Source of the DNA: Mycolicibacterium bacteremicum | GTDB lineage: Bacteria; Actinomycetota; Actinomycetes; Mycobacteriales; Mycobacteriaceae | Length of the DNA: 64,000 bases | Direction of reading: 5' to 3' | Assembly: GCF_002086115.1 (NCBI RefSeq) | Contig: NZ_MVHJ01000024.1 | Coordinates: forward strand, 1-64,000 | Part shown: piece after piece, positions 50,257 to 58,302 of the stretch | Numbering within the stretch: position 1 is the stretch's first letter | Layout of the letters: each line of letters starts with the position of its first letter | The notes under the pieces: model-generated | Seen by the model: the letters and a program-made list of their open reading frames with translations, nothing else | Database searches by the model: none | What the model was told of the DNA's origin: nothing | Made by a program: the position numbers and the translations under genes

Positions 50257-51054
50257 TCAGCCTCCCGTACCGAAGCGCACGCCGATGGTGGTCAGCACCA
50301 CGTTCACCGCGAACAGCGCGACGACGCAGAGCACCAGCGTCTCGTTGACCGCGGTGCCCACGCCCTTGGAGCCGCCGGCGACGGTGAGTCCGCGGTAGCA
50401 GCCGACCAGTCCGGCGATCAGGCCGAACAGGGTGGCCTTGATGACCGAGATCATGACCTCGGGGAAGCCGGTGAGCAGGGTCAGCGTCGACACGTAGGCG
50501 CCGGCGTTGACGTTCTGGATGTAGACACCGAAGAAGTAGCCGCCGACCAGACCGATGGTGATCACCGCACCGTTGAGCAGGAAGGCCACGAAGGTGGCGG
50601 CGACCACGCGCGGGGCGACCAGGCGCTCGATCGGATCGATGCCCAGCACCTCCATGGCGTCGATCTCCTCGCGCACGGTGCGTGCGCCCAGGTCGGCGCA
50701 GATGGCGGTGGAGCCGGCGCCCGCGACCACGAGCACCGTCACCAGTGGGCCCAGCTGGGTGACCGCGCCCAGCGCCGCGCCGGCACCGGACACGTCGGCC
50801 GCGCCGAATTCGGCGAGCAGGATGTTGAGGGTGAAGATGATCAGCACGGTGAGCGGGATGGACACCGCCAGGGTCGGCAGGAATGCCACCCGGATCAGGA
50901 ACCAGCTCTGAAGGATGAATTCCTTCCACTGGAACGGCCGGGTGAGCAGCGCCTTGCCGGTCAGAACGGACATTTTGAAGAAACCGCCGACCATGGTCAG
51001 CGGTTTGTCCAGCTGGTCCTTGACGTAGTCGACCAGTCCGTTGCCCGCCGTCAC
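50257..51054 (-). CDS. yrbE1A: Mce1 permease subunit YrbE1A
   Basis: 265 aa, the same length I recall for M. tuberculosis YrbE1A. MlaE-type permease with about five or six membrane segments and the EEIDAMEVLGIDPIERLVAP loop that contacts the ATPase. It pairs with YrbE1B to form the inner-membrane channel of the Mce1 importer. It is separated from fadD5 by a 281-bp gap and is immediately followed by yrbE1B. Confidence 0.93.
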   Translation of the reverse strand: MTAGNGLVDYVKDQLDKPLTMVGGFFKMSVLTGKALLTRPFQWKEFILQSWFLIRVAFLPTLAVSIPLTVLIIFTLNILLAEFGAADVSGAGAALGAVTQLGPLVTVLVVAGAGSTAICADLGARTVREEIDAMEVLGIDPIERLVAPRVVAATFVAFLLNGAVITIGLVGGYFFGVYIQNVNAGAYVSTLTLLTGFPEVMISVIKATLFGLIAGLVGCYRGLTVAGGSKGVGTAVNETLVLCVVALFAVNVVLTTIGVRFGTGG

Positions 51055-51159
51055 CGACGGCCCCCCGAGGCGAGTGTTCTGCGCAGCGGAACTAGCTGTC
51101 GCACGCCCCCTCCTCCACTGTTCCGGAGACCAGCTCCATAGCGTGTGATCCTGCTCTAC

Positions 51160-51173
51160 CTACCGGTCGGTAG
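51160..51173. promoter_or_regulatory. Palindrome in the fadD5-yrbE1A gap
   Basis: CTACCG-GT-CGGTAG has perfect 6-bp arms around 2 bp, the shape and composition of many mycobacterial TetR-family operators. It lies about 105 bp upstream of yrbE1A in a 281-bp gap inside the mce1 operon. From memory, promoter activity has been reported in the corresponding gap of M. tuberculosis. Candidate internal promoter/operator. Confidence 0.45.
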
Positions 51174-51335
51174 TAACTCGGACCACAGGACTGTACCCGA
51201 TCCGTGACCAGCGGGGTGAAGCATCCGGGTTATTCATATCGCAACTGTTAGCAAAGCCCATCCAGGGGGCAGCCCGGCCGATCTTGTGGTAAAAAACGTT
51301 GGCCGAGCGTCACTTTCGCGAGCGTCAATCTTCGC

Positions 51336-52919
51336 TCACGACCCAAACATGGTGCGGAGTTCGGTTTTGAGCACTTTGCCCGACGGATTTCGGGGCAGCG
51401 CGTCGACGACTTCGAGCGCCTTGGGATGCTTGTACCGAGCCAACCGCTCGGTGAGGAAATCGTCGAGTTCCGCCAACGTCAGCGACGCCTCCGGTTGGGC
51501 CGCCAGAGCGACCACGGCGACCGGGACCTCGCCCCACTTCTCGTGCGGCCGGCCGATCACCGCGACCTCGGCAATGGCCGGGTGAGCAGCCAGGACGTTC
51601 TCCACCTCGGCGCAGTAGATGTTCTCGCCGCCGGAGATGATCATGTCCTTCTTGCGGTCCACCACCCAGATGTAACCCTCCTCGTCCTGGCGCACGAGGT
51701 CTCCGGAGTGGAACCAGCCGCCGGCAAACGATTCGGCGGTGGCCTTCGGGTTGTTCCAATAGCCCGACATCAGCGTCGGCGCCCGGTAGACGATCTCGCC
51801 GACCTCGCCGACCGGCACGTCGTTCATATCCTCGTCGACGATGCGCGCCGACACCGTCGGGATGACCTTGCCGACCGAGCCGAGTTTACGAATTGCGTCC
51901 TCGCCCAACAACATACAGGTCACCGGCGACATCTCGGTCTGACCGAAGGCGGCCAGGATGTTGGCGCCCGGGAAGGTCTTCGCCATCTCCTCCAGCAACG
52001 TGTCCGAGGCCGGCGCGGCACCCCAGGAGAGCACCCGCAGCTTGAGCGTGCGGGGCTGGGCGCGCTGGGCGGCGCAGACGGCCTGCCACTGCGCCGGGAC
52101 CAGGAAGATGCCGGTCACCTCCTCGGCCTCCAGCACGTCGAGCAGGGCCCCCGGTTCGAAGGCGCCCAGCGGGTAGACAACGGTCGGCCGGCCCAGCAGC
52201 AGGCCCGGGATCATGTTGCCGATCCCGGCGATGTGGAACAGCGGGACCCCGATGAAGCCGACGTCGTGGTTGAGGTCGGCACCGTTGGTGAACAGGAAGG
52301 TCTGCGCCTGTCCGCTGATGTTGGTGTGGGTGAGCACCGCGCCCTTGGGGCGGCCGGTGGTGCCCGAGGTGTACATGATCAGCGCCGGTGAGTCGTTCGG
52401 GATGTCCACCGGCCCGGGCGCCGGGTTCTGCTCGGCGATCAGGTCGTCGTAGCCCAGCAGGCCGTCCTCGGTGACCCCGCCGGCGACGATCACGGTGGTC
52501 AGGCTCGGGTCCAGGTCGCGGACCGCGGTGGCCACCGGCGCCAGCACCGCCTCGGTGACGACCACCTGCGCCGCGCAGTCGCTGACCAGGAACGCGATCT
52601 CGGGCGGGGTCATGCGGAAGTTCACCGGCACCGCGATGGCGCCCAGCCGGTTGGCGGCCAGGAAGGTCTCGATGAACTCGGTGCGGTTGAGCATCAGGAT
52701 GAGCACCCGGTCGCCGGCCTCGACGCCGCGGCGCACCAGGGCGCCGGCCAGCGCGTCGACCCGCCGGTCCAGTTCGGCCCAGGTGGTGGTCTGGCCGAGG
52801 AAGCGCAGCGCGGTCTTGTCCGGCTGCATCAGCGCGTGCCGGGACAGCTGGTTGGACCAGTTCTGCTGCCGGGCGAGGTAGGGCTGTTCGGTGCGGGACG
52901 GGGCGGTCTGAACGGTCAA
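51336..52919 (-). CDS. fadD5: Fatty acid-CoA ligase FadD5
   Basis: About 527 aa from a TTG at 52919; another TTG at 52982 directly abuts a palindrome and is less likely. It is an adenylate-forming acyl-CoA synthetase: A3 motif IMYTSGTTGRPKGAVLTH, AFGQTEMSP, YWNNPKATAESFAGGWFHSG, VDRKKDMIISGGENIYCAEV and the catalytic Lys region PSGKVLKTEL. It activates the fatty acids brought in by the Mce1 system and heads the mce1 operon as in M. tuberculosis (Rv0166). Divergent from mce1R. Confidence 0.92.
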   Translation of the reverse strand: MTVQTAPSRTEQPYLARQQNWSNQLSRHALMQPDKTALRFLGQTTTWAELDRRVDALAGALVRRGVEAGDRVLILMLNRTEFIETFLAANRLGAIAVPVNFRMTPPEIAFLVSDCAAQVVVTEAVLAPVATAVRDLDPSLTTVIVAGGVTEDGLLGYDDLIAEQNPAPGPVDIPNDSPALIMYTSGTTGRPKGAVLTHTNISGQAQTFLFTNGADLNHDVGFIGVPLFHIAGIGNMIPGLLLGRPTVVYPLGAFEPGALLDVLEAEEVTGIFLVPAQWQAVCAAQRAQPRTLKLRVLSWGAAPASDTLLEEMAKTFPGANILAAFGQTEMSPVTCMLLGEDAIRKLGSVGKVIPTVSARIVDEDMNDVPVGEVGEIVYRAPTLMSGYWNNPKATAESFAGGWFHSGDLVRQDEEGYIWVVDRKKDMIISGGENIYCAEVENVLAAHPAIAEVAVIGRPHEKWGEVPVAVVALAAQPEASLTLAELDDFLTERLARYKHPKALEVVDALPRNPSGKVLKTELRTMFGS

Positions 52920-52988
52920 CTCCGAGGCTCTTTCGATCGGCGGATACGACGCTGGCGTGCGCAGTGTGGGGATTCCGCGCAACGTTTA

Positions 52989-53002
52989 TATTTGATCAAA
53001 TA
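52989..53002. promoter_or_regulatory. Palindrome between fadD5 and mce1R (candidate Mce1R operator)
   Basis: TATTTGATCAAATA is a perfect 14-bp palindrome in AT-rich sequence, 70 bp upstream of the preferred fadD5 start and 80 bp upstream of mce1R. It is the only clear dyad in the divergent promoter. In M. tuberculosis Mce1R represses the mce1 operon from this interval; the exact site here is inferred. Confidence 0.5.
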
Positions 53003-53082
53003 CTGTGTGGATGCGGTCACACTATGCCGACATCCGTCGGATGGACAAGCCCGCGACAGCCCGGAAAGGACTCCTCGTCGGC

Positions 53083-53763
53083 ATGAACGCGCCCGCCAAA
53101 CTGGGTCCGGCCCGCCGCCGCGAACAGCTCTCCGACGAGGTGGCCGGCTACCTGCGGGTGGCGATCATGTCCGGGACGCTGCGGCCGGGCACGTTCGTGC
53201 GTCTCGACGAGACCGCGGCGCAACTCGGGGTGAGCATCACCCCGGTGCGCGAGGCGCTGCGGACCCTGCGCGGCGAGGGCATGGTGCAACTGGAGCCCAA
53301 CCGCGGGCACGTGGTCTCACCGTTCACCCGTGACGACATTGCCGACATCTTCTGGCTGCAGGGGGCGATCGCCGCCGAGCTGGCCGCCACCGCCGCGCAG
53401 CGTGCCACCGATGCCGAGATCGACGAGCTGGCGCGACTGACCGAGGACCTGGACGCGGCGGTGCGCTCCGGTGACGTCGACGCGATCGCGCTGGCCGAGT
53501 TCAGGTTCCACCGCGCGTTCAACCGCACCACCAACCGGATGAAGCTGGCCTGGTTCCTGCTCAACGCGGCCCGCTACCTGCCTCCGCACATCTACGCCTC
53601 GGACCCGCAGTGGGGTGTGGAGGCGGTGGCCAACCACCGCGAGCTGGTCGCCGCGATGCGCCGGCGCGAGGTCACCGAGGTGGTGCGCCTGACGCGCAGC
53701 CAGTTCGACGACGGGGCCCGGCGGTTGACCAGCCTGCTCGACGATCTGGGGCTGTGGACCTGA
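53083..53763 (+). CDS. mce1R: GntR/FadR-family repressor Mce1R
   Basis: 226 aa from the ATG at 53083 (GGAAAGGA upstream); ATG 53041 is a longer option. Winged-helix domain (LSDEVAGYLRVAIMSGTLRP, ETAAQLGVSITPVREALRTL, PNRGHVVSPF) followed by the helical FCD ligand-binding domain with metal/ligand His in FRFHRAFNR and VANHRELVAA. Divergent from fadD5, as in M. tuberculosis (Rv0165c), where it represses the mce1 operon. Its stop directly abuts the stop of the convergent START-like gene. Confidence 0.9.
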   Translation: MNAPAKLGPARRREQLSDEVAGYLRVAIMSGTLRPGTFVRLDETAAQLGVSITPVREALRTLRGEGMVQLEPNRGHVVSPFTRDDIADIFWLQGAIAAELAATAAQRATDAEIDELARLTEDLDAAVRSGDVDAIALAEFRFHRAFNRTTNRMKLAWFLLNAARYLPPHIYASDPQWGVEAVANHRELVAAMRRREVTEVVRLTRSQFDDGARRLTSLLDDLGLWT

Positions 53764-54204
53764 TCAGCCGACCAGTTCCTCGGCGCGCTTCTTGAGGTTG
53801 CCCGCCAGGTGTTCCAGCGCGTCGTTGACGACCTTCTTGACCATCATCGACGGCACACCGGGCATGTCGACCTCGACGTCCATGTCGACGGTGAGCAGGC
53901 TGGTCGGACCCATGTCGACGACGGCGAACAGCTGCTCCTGCTTGGAGAACAGCTTGCCCTGCTGCATGACGGTCTGGATCTGCCCCTCGGCGGGGTAGTA
54001 GACGGCCTGGATGTAGGTCCCCTCGATACCCTGGACCTTGGTGTCCAGCCGCAGCTGGCTGGGCCGGCCGTCGTCGTAGCGGGCCAGCACCCAGGCCCCG
54101 CTGACCTCTTCGTTCCACTGCGGGTAGGCCTCGAAGTCCGCGACGATCGCCATGATCGTGGCGGCGGGGGCGGACACCTCGACGGTCTTGCTGACGATCG
54201 GCAT
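53764..54204 (-). CDS. SRPBCC/START-like protein (Rv0164, TB18.5-like)
   Basis: 146-aa helix-grip fold of the polyketide cyclase/dehydrase group (VSKTVEVSAPAATIMAIVAD, FEAYPQWNEEVSGAWVLARY, a long C-terminal helix VKKVVNDALEHLAGNLKKRA). Such proteins bind hydrophobic ligands; no activity is known. It matches Rv0164 (TB18.5) in sequence and position next to mce1R. There is no spacer between its stop and the mce1R stop. Confidence 0.88.
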   Translation of the reverse strand: MPIVSKTVEVSAPAATIMAIVADFEAYPQWNEEVSGAWVLARYDDGRPSQLRLDTKVQGIEGTYIQAVYYPAEGQIQTVMQQGKLFSKQEQLFAVVDMGPTSLLTVDMDVEVDMPGVPSMMVKKVVNDALEHLAGNLKKRAEELVG

Positions 54205-54236
54205 CGGGCGAGCATAGCGAGTCGCGCCGCCCGCGA

Positions 54237-55058
54237 TCAGAGCTGGACCGACTCCCCGCGGCCGAGTTCGACGATGCGGTCATCCATGCGGCGTCGCTCC
54301 ATCTCGGCGCGGAAGTCGCTCAGCGGGGAGGCGAACACGCCGTAGTCGTCGAAGTGCACCGGGATCACCTTCGGCAGGCCGACCGCTTCGACCGCGTCGG
54401 CGCCCTGGCGGCCGTCCATGGTGACCGTGAGCCCGAACGGCAATCGCGGACCGGCGGGCAGCCGGGTGCCACCGAGGTGCAGGATGCCGGCCTCGATCGC
54501 CTGGAACCGGGTGGCGATCTGCGTGAGGTCCTCGATGAACAGGGTGTCCCCGGAGATGTACAACCGGCGCTGGGCGGGTTCGTCGGCGGTGCCGAACTCC
54601 AGCATCGACCCCATCACGGGGGGCAGCAGGCGTTGCGTCCAGGTGGGCGCGTGCCGACCGGGCAGTGCGGTGATCCGCAGCGTCGTCGCGCCCTTGACGA
54701 TGTCGCGGTGATCCCAGGTCGTCAGGCCGCGGGCATCGTCGAACCCGCGGCGCACCAACCGTTTTGCCGCGTGCGGGGTGGTGACCACGTGCAGCGAATG
54801 GTCCAGACCGCGCTGGGCGACCCGGTCCCAGTGGTCACCGTGCATGTGCGACAACACGATCGCATCGATCGGCGGTAGTTCGTCGACGCGCAGGGCCGGC
54901 GGGTGCAGCCGCCGCGACAGCAGCCCGTATCCCAGGTAGGCATGCTGGCCCTGGTGCAGGAAGTTGGGATCCGTCAGCACGGTGATGCCGCCCGCGGAGA
55001 TCAGCGTGGTGGCATTGCCGATGAAGGTGACCGTCAGGTCCAGCTCCATCGCGCGCAT
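54237..55058 (-). CDS. MBL-fold metal-dependent hydrolase
   Basis: 273-aa UlaG-like metallo-beta-lactamase fold: TFIGNATTLISAGGITVLTD, metal motif SHMHGDHWD (HxHxDH), GRHAPTW, YISGDTLF and HLGGTRLP, with a final VIPVHFDDYG. All ligands needed for a dinuclear site appear present. Substrate unknown. GGAGGAG 5-6 bp before the ATG at 55058 supports the start. It sits between the Rv0164- and Rv0163-like genes, which I recall as adjacent in M. tuberculosis. Confidence 0.87.
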   Translation of the reverse strand: MRAMELDLTVTFIGNATTLISAGGITVLTDPNFLHQGQHAYLGYGLLSRRLHPPALRVDELPPIDAIVLSHMHGDHWDRVAQRGLDHSLHVVTTPHAAKRLVRRGFDDARGLTTWDHRDIVKGATTLRITALPGRHAPTWTQRLLPPVMGSMLEFGTADEPAQRRLYISGDTLFIEDLTQIATRFQAIEAGILHLGGTRLPAGPRLPFGLTVTMDGRQGADAVEAVGLPKVIPVHFDDYGVFASPLSDFRAEMERRRMDDRIVELGRGESVQL

Positions 55059-55123
55059 GACGTCTCCTCCGTGGGGTGTTGCCGGCGGCTACCCCGTTTG
55101 AATCGGCGGAAACGGTGTTTCGG

Positions 55124-55573
55124 TCAGGGTGTCGCGTCGTGGACGACGGTGGCGAGCAGAGTGCGGATGGGGTCCGGGATGGGGACCGGGCGGCGGGTCT
55201 GACGGTCGACGTAGACGTGCACCCACGAGCCGACCGCGGCGAGCCGCGCATCCGGCCCCGCCGTCCACAGTCCGGTGCGGTAGGTGACGCTGTTGGTGCC
55301 CAATCGCGTCACCGCCAGGCCGACGACCAGATCCGACGGGAAGGCCACCTCCGCGAGGTAGCGGCAGCTCGATTCGGCGACCACGCCCAACCACGGCGCG
55401 GCCATCGGATCGACCCCGGCCCGGGCGCTGATCCAGGAGTTGATGGCGGTGTCGAAGAGCTGGTAGTAGACCGCGTTGTTGAGGTGCCCGAACATGTCGT
55501 TGTCGGTCCACCGCGTCTGCACCGGCCAGTGCACGCCGAAGTCCGCGCTCGTGTACTCCATGCCGGCCAGCAT
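55124..55573 (-). CDS. Hotdog-fold acyl-CoA thioesterase (Rv0163-like)
   Basis: 149-aa 4-hydroxybenzoyl-CoA thioesterase-type hotdog protein (HWPVQTRWTDNDMFGHLNNA VYY-type signature with the catalytic Asp, then VVAESSCRYLAEVAFPSDLV and AVGSWVHVYVDRQTRRPV). It probably releases acyl groups from CoA. An ATG four codons in (55561) is an alternative start. It is divergent from the alcohol dehydrogenase gene with only 14 bp between start codons, as with Rv0163/Rv0162c. Confidence 0.87.
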   Translation of the reverse strand: MLAGMEYTSADFGVHWPVQTRWTDNDMFGHLNNAVYYQLFDTAINSWISARAGVDPMAAPWLGVVAESSCRYLAEVAFPSDLVVGLAVTRLGTNSVTYRTGLWTAGPDARLAAVGSWVHVYVDRQTRRPVPIPDPIRTLLATVVHDATP

Positions 55574-55587
55574 GTCAGGCTGGTGTC

Positions 55588-56682
55588 ATGTTGATCCGCG
55601 GTGCGGTACTGGAAAGAATCGGTGCGTCCCGGCCCTATGCGGCCTCGCAACCGCTGGCGGTGACGGAGCTCGACCTCGCCGAGCCGGGCGACGGTGAGCT
55701 GCTGGTACGCATCGAGGCGGCCGGGCTGTGCCACTCCGACCTGTCGGTGGTGGACGGCAACCGGGTGCGGCCGATTCCGATGCTGCTCGGCCACGAGGCG
55801 GCCGGCGTGGTCGAAAAGGCTTGCGGCTCTTCTGATCTGGCGGTCGGCCGGCGGGTGGTGATGACCTTCCTGCCGCGCTGCGGGCAGTGTTCGGCCTGCG
55901 CGACCGACGGCCTGGCGCCGTGCATTCCCGGCAGCGCGGCCAACGGCGCGGGCACCTTGCTCAGCGGGGCGGTCCGGCTGGCCCGCCCCGACGCCCGGCC
56001 GGTGCTGCACCATCTCGGCGTGTCCGGATTCGCCACCCACGCTGTGGTCGACCGCAGGTCGGTGGTGCCGGTGGACGACGACGTCCCGGCGGTGGTGGCG
56101 TCGCTGCTGGGCTGCGCCGTACTCACCGGCGGTGGGGCGGTCCTCAACGCCGGCCGGCCGCAACCCGGCCAGACCGTGGCCGTCGTCGGCATGGGGGGTG
56201 TCGGGATGGCCGCCATGCTGACCGCGCTTGCCCATGACGATGTGCGGGTCGTCGCGGTCGACCGACTGCCGGACAAGCTGGCGTTGGCGCGTGAGCTGGG
56301 TGCGCATGCGGTGGCCACCCCCGATGCGGCCGATTTCCGCGCCGAGGTGGTCATCGAGGCCGTCGGGCATGCCGCCGCGCTGGAGACCGCGATCTGCCTG
56401 ACCGCGCCGGGCGGGCGGACCATCACCGTCGGACTGCCTGCACCGGATGCGCGGATCTCGTTGTCCCCGTTGAGTTTGGTGGCCGAGGGGCGGACCCTGA
56501 TCGGCAGCTACCTGGGTTCGGCGGTACCGGCCCGCGACATCCCGCGGTTCGTCGCCCTGTGGCGGGCCGGCCGGCTGCCGGTGGAGAAGCTGGTCTCGGC
56601 CACTCTGACGCTGGAGGAGATCAACACCGGGATGGACGCGCTGGCCGACGGCCGTGCGGTGCGCCAGATCATCGAATTCTGA
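55588..56682 (+). CDS. Zinc-type alcohol dehydrogenase (AdhE1-like, Rv0162c)
   Basis: 364-aa medium-chain dehydrogenase: EAAGLCHSDLSVVDG and LGHEAAGV (catalytic zinc), CGQCSACATDGLAPC (structural zinc Cys cluster, four Cys), NAD site VGMGGVGMAA, and a C-terminal EEINTGMDALADGRAVRQII. It resembles M. tuberculosis AdhE1 and the class III/NDMA-type group. Physiological alcohol unknown. Very short divergent spacing with the thioesterase gene suggests shared control or leaderless transcripts. Confidence 0.88.
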   Translation: MLIRGAVLERIGASRPYAASQPLAVTELDLAEPGDGELLVRIEAAGLCHSDLSVVDGNRVRPIPMLLGHEAAGVVEKACGSSDLAVGRRVVMTFLPRCGQCSACATDGLAPCIPGSAANGAGTLLSGAVRLARPDARPVLHHLGVSGFATHAVVDRRSVVPVDDDVPAVVASLLGCAVLTGGGAVLNAGRPQPGQTVAVVGMGGVGMAAMLTALAHDDVRVVAVDRLPDKLALARELGAHAVATPDAADFRAEVVIEAVGHAAALETAICLTAPGGRTITVGLPAPDARISLSPLSLVAEGRTLIGSYLGSAVPARDIPRFVALWRAGRLPVEKLVSATLTLEEINTGMDALADGRAVRQIIEF

Positions 56683-56683
56683 T

Positions 56684-58216
56684 TCAGATCGGCAGGCCGA
56701 CCCGTTCACCGGCGGAGCGGACCACCGACCACAGTCCCGGCGCTCCCTTGACCAACGGCCAGGTGACCAGTGCGACGGCCACCGACAACACGCTCACCGC
56801 CACCGAGGTCGGCACCCGGACGGGATCCATCAGGTCGTTCTCGGCGAACGGCCCGGCGTCGGCGGACACCATGTGCGGGGTGAACTTCCGCAGGGACCGC
56901 CCGCGCAGGGTGTCGACCGCCTTCAGGATGGACCCGCGCGCCCGCATCTCGGCGCGCACCGTGTCCAGCGGCAGCCCGAGGTGCTCGGCCAGCAGGTCGT
57001 CGCGGACGAACTCGATGTGGGTCCGGATGTCGTCGCGACCGTCGGAGTATTCGATGGCCACATCGCATTCGCTGTCGAAGCCCAGCGAGCGGTTGTTCAG
57101 GTTGGACGAGCCGATGCGCAGGAAGCGGTCGTCGACGACGACGATCTTGGAGTGGATGTAGAGCGACTGTCCGCCGGGCACCGCGGGCCAGTAGACGCCC
57201 AGCCGGTCGTGCTCGTCGGCCTCCCACAGCAGGCGCAGCATCCGCTCGCGGGCGCTGTCCATCGATTCCCGTTCCAGCTGGCTCTCCGAGGTGCGCGGCA
57301 GCACGATGATCACCTCGGGACCATCGGGGTCGCGTAACCGCTCGGCCAGCGCCTCGCAGATGCTGCGCGCGGCCAGGTACTGGTTCTCCAGGTAGATCAT
57401 CTTCCGGGCGGCACCGATGGCCGCCAGGTTCAACGCCTCGACCTCGCGCACCTCGTCGCGCTCGGGCAACGAGGGCAGCGTCCGGGCGATGCCGATCTGC
57501 ACGTGGCGCAGCGCGGGTTCGCAGGGCTGCGGCCAGACGCTCGCGCCGGGACCGACCGGCGGCAGGGCCTGGCCGGTCGCCATCTCCCAACGGTCCCTGG
57601 CCAGTTCGGCCAGCGACCGGGCCGCCTCCCCGTCGACGACGGTGGCCACCTCGTGCCGTGGACCGTAGGCCTCACCGGCCGCCCGCCGACCCGGCTCGAC
57701 CGCATCGTGTGCGCGGGTGTCCCAGCGTCCGAGCGTCAGGTCGATCCCCCCGCAGAACGCGACAGCGTCGTCGATGACCACCACCTTCTGGTGGTGCACC
57801 GCGCCGGTGGGGTGCGCGCCGTCGACGGCCAGGTGCATCCGCGCCGAGGTGATCCGGTTGAGCCACTGCACCGGGACGATGCTGTACCAGTACCGCTCGA
57901 AGACCGGCAGCAACCGCAGGTTGGATTTGAGCACGTAGACCTTCAGGTGCGGGCGGCGCCACAGCAGCCAGAACAGGAACGGGCCCAGTTGGTTCGGCCC
58001 GGGCAGTGTGCCGCCGCCCGGCTCGAACGTGGTGCGGGCGTCGAAGTCCCAGCCGATGAGCAGGATCCGGTTCTCGGCGCCCAGCATCGCCGATTTCACG
58101 CACTTCAGATAGTCGGCACCGTCGACGATGGGCGCGAAGCGGTCCGCCTCGACCGTTCGCCAGCACGTCTGCCCTGGCGACAGCAGCTTGTTTTCGGCGA
58201 TCTTTTTTTCAGCCAT
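56684..58216 (-). CDS. Phospholipase D-family protein
   Basis: 510 aa from the ATG at 58216 (AAGGAG 6 bp upstream). Two HKD catalytic motifs: VHHQKVVVIDDAVAFCGG-type near residue 160 and YIHSKIVVVDDRFLRIGS-type near 370, as in bacterial PLD/cardiolipin-synthase-like enzymes. A C-terminal transmembrane segment (VSVLSVAVALVTWPLVKG) probably anchors it. It should hydrolyse or transfer phosphatidyl groups; substrate not predictable. It is convergent with the alcohol dehydrogenase with almost no gap. Confidence 0.88.
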   Translation of the reverse strand: MAEKKIAENKLLSPGQTCWRTVEADRFAPIVDGADYLKCVKSAMLGAENRILLIGWDFDARTTFEPGGGTLPGPNQLGPFLFWLLWRRPHLKVYVLKSNLRLLPVFERYWYSIVPVQWLNRITSARMHLAVDGAHPTGAVHHQKVVVIDDAVAFCGGIDLTLGRWDTRAHDAVEPGRRAAGEAYGPRHEVATVVDGEAARSLAELARDRWEMATGQALPPVGPGASVWPQPCEPALRHVQIGIARTLPSLPERDEVREVEALNLAAIGAARKMIYLENQYLAARSICEALAERLRDPDGPEVIIVLPRTSESQLERESMDSARERMLRLLWEADEHDRLGVYWPAVPGGQSLYIHSKIVVVDDRFLRIGSSNLNNRSLGFDSECDVAIEYSDGRDDIRTHIEFVRDDLLAEHLGLPLDTVRAEMRARGSILKAVDTLRGRSLRKFTPHMVSADAGPFAENDLMDPVRVPTSVAVSVLSVAVALVTWPLVKGAPGLWSVVRSAGERVGLPI

Positions 58217-58302
58217 CGTCATCTCCTTGCCTGCGCTCACCTGGTGAGTCGGCTCGCCGGCGGCGCTACACACGCAAAAGAGACACGAAACACATGGGGG
58301 GA

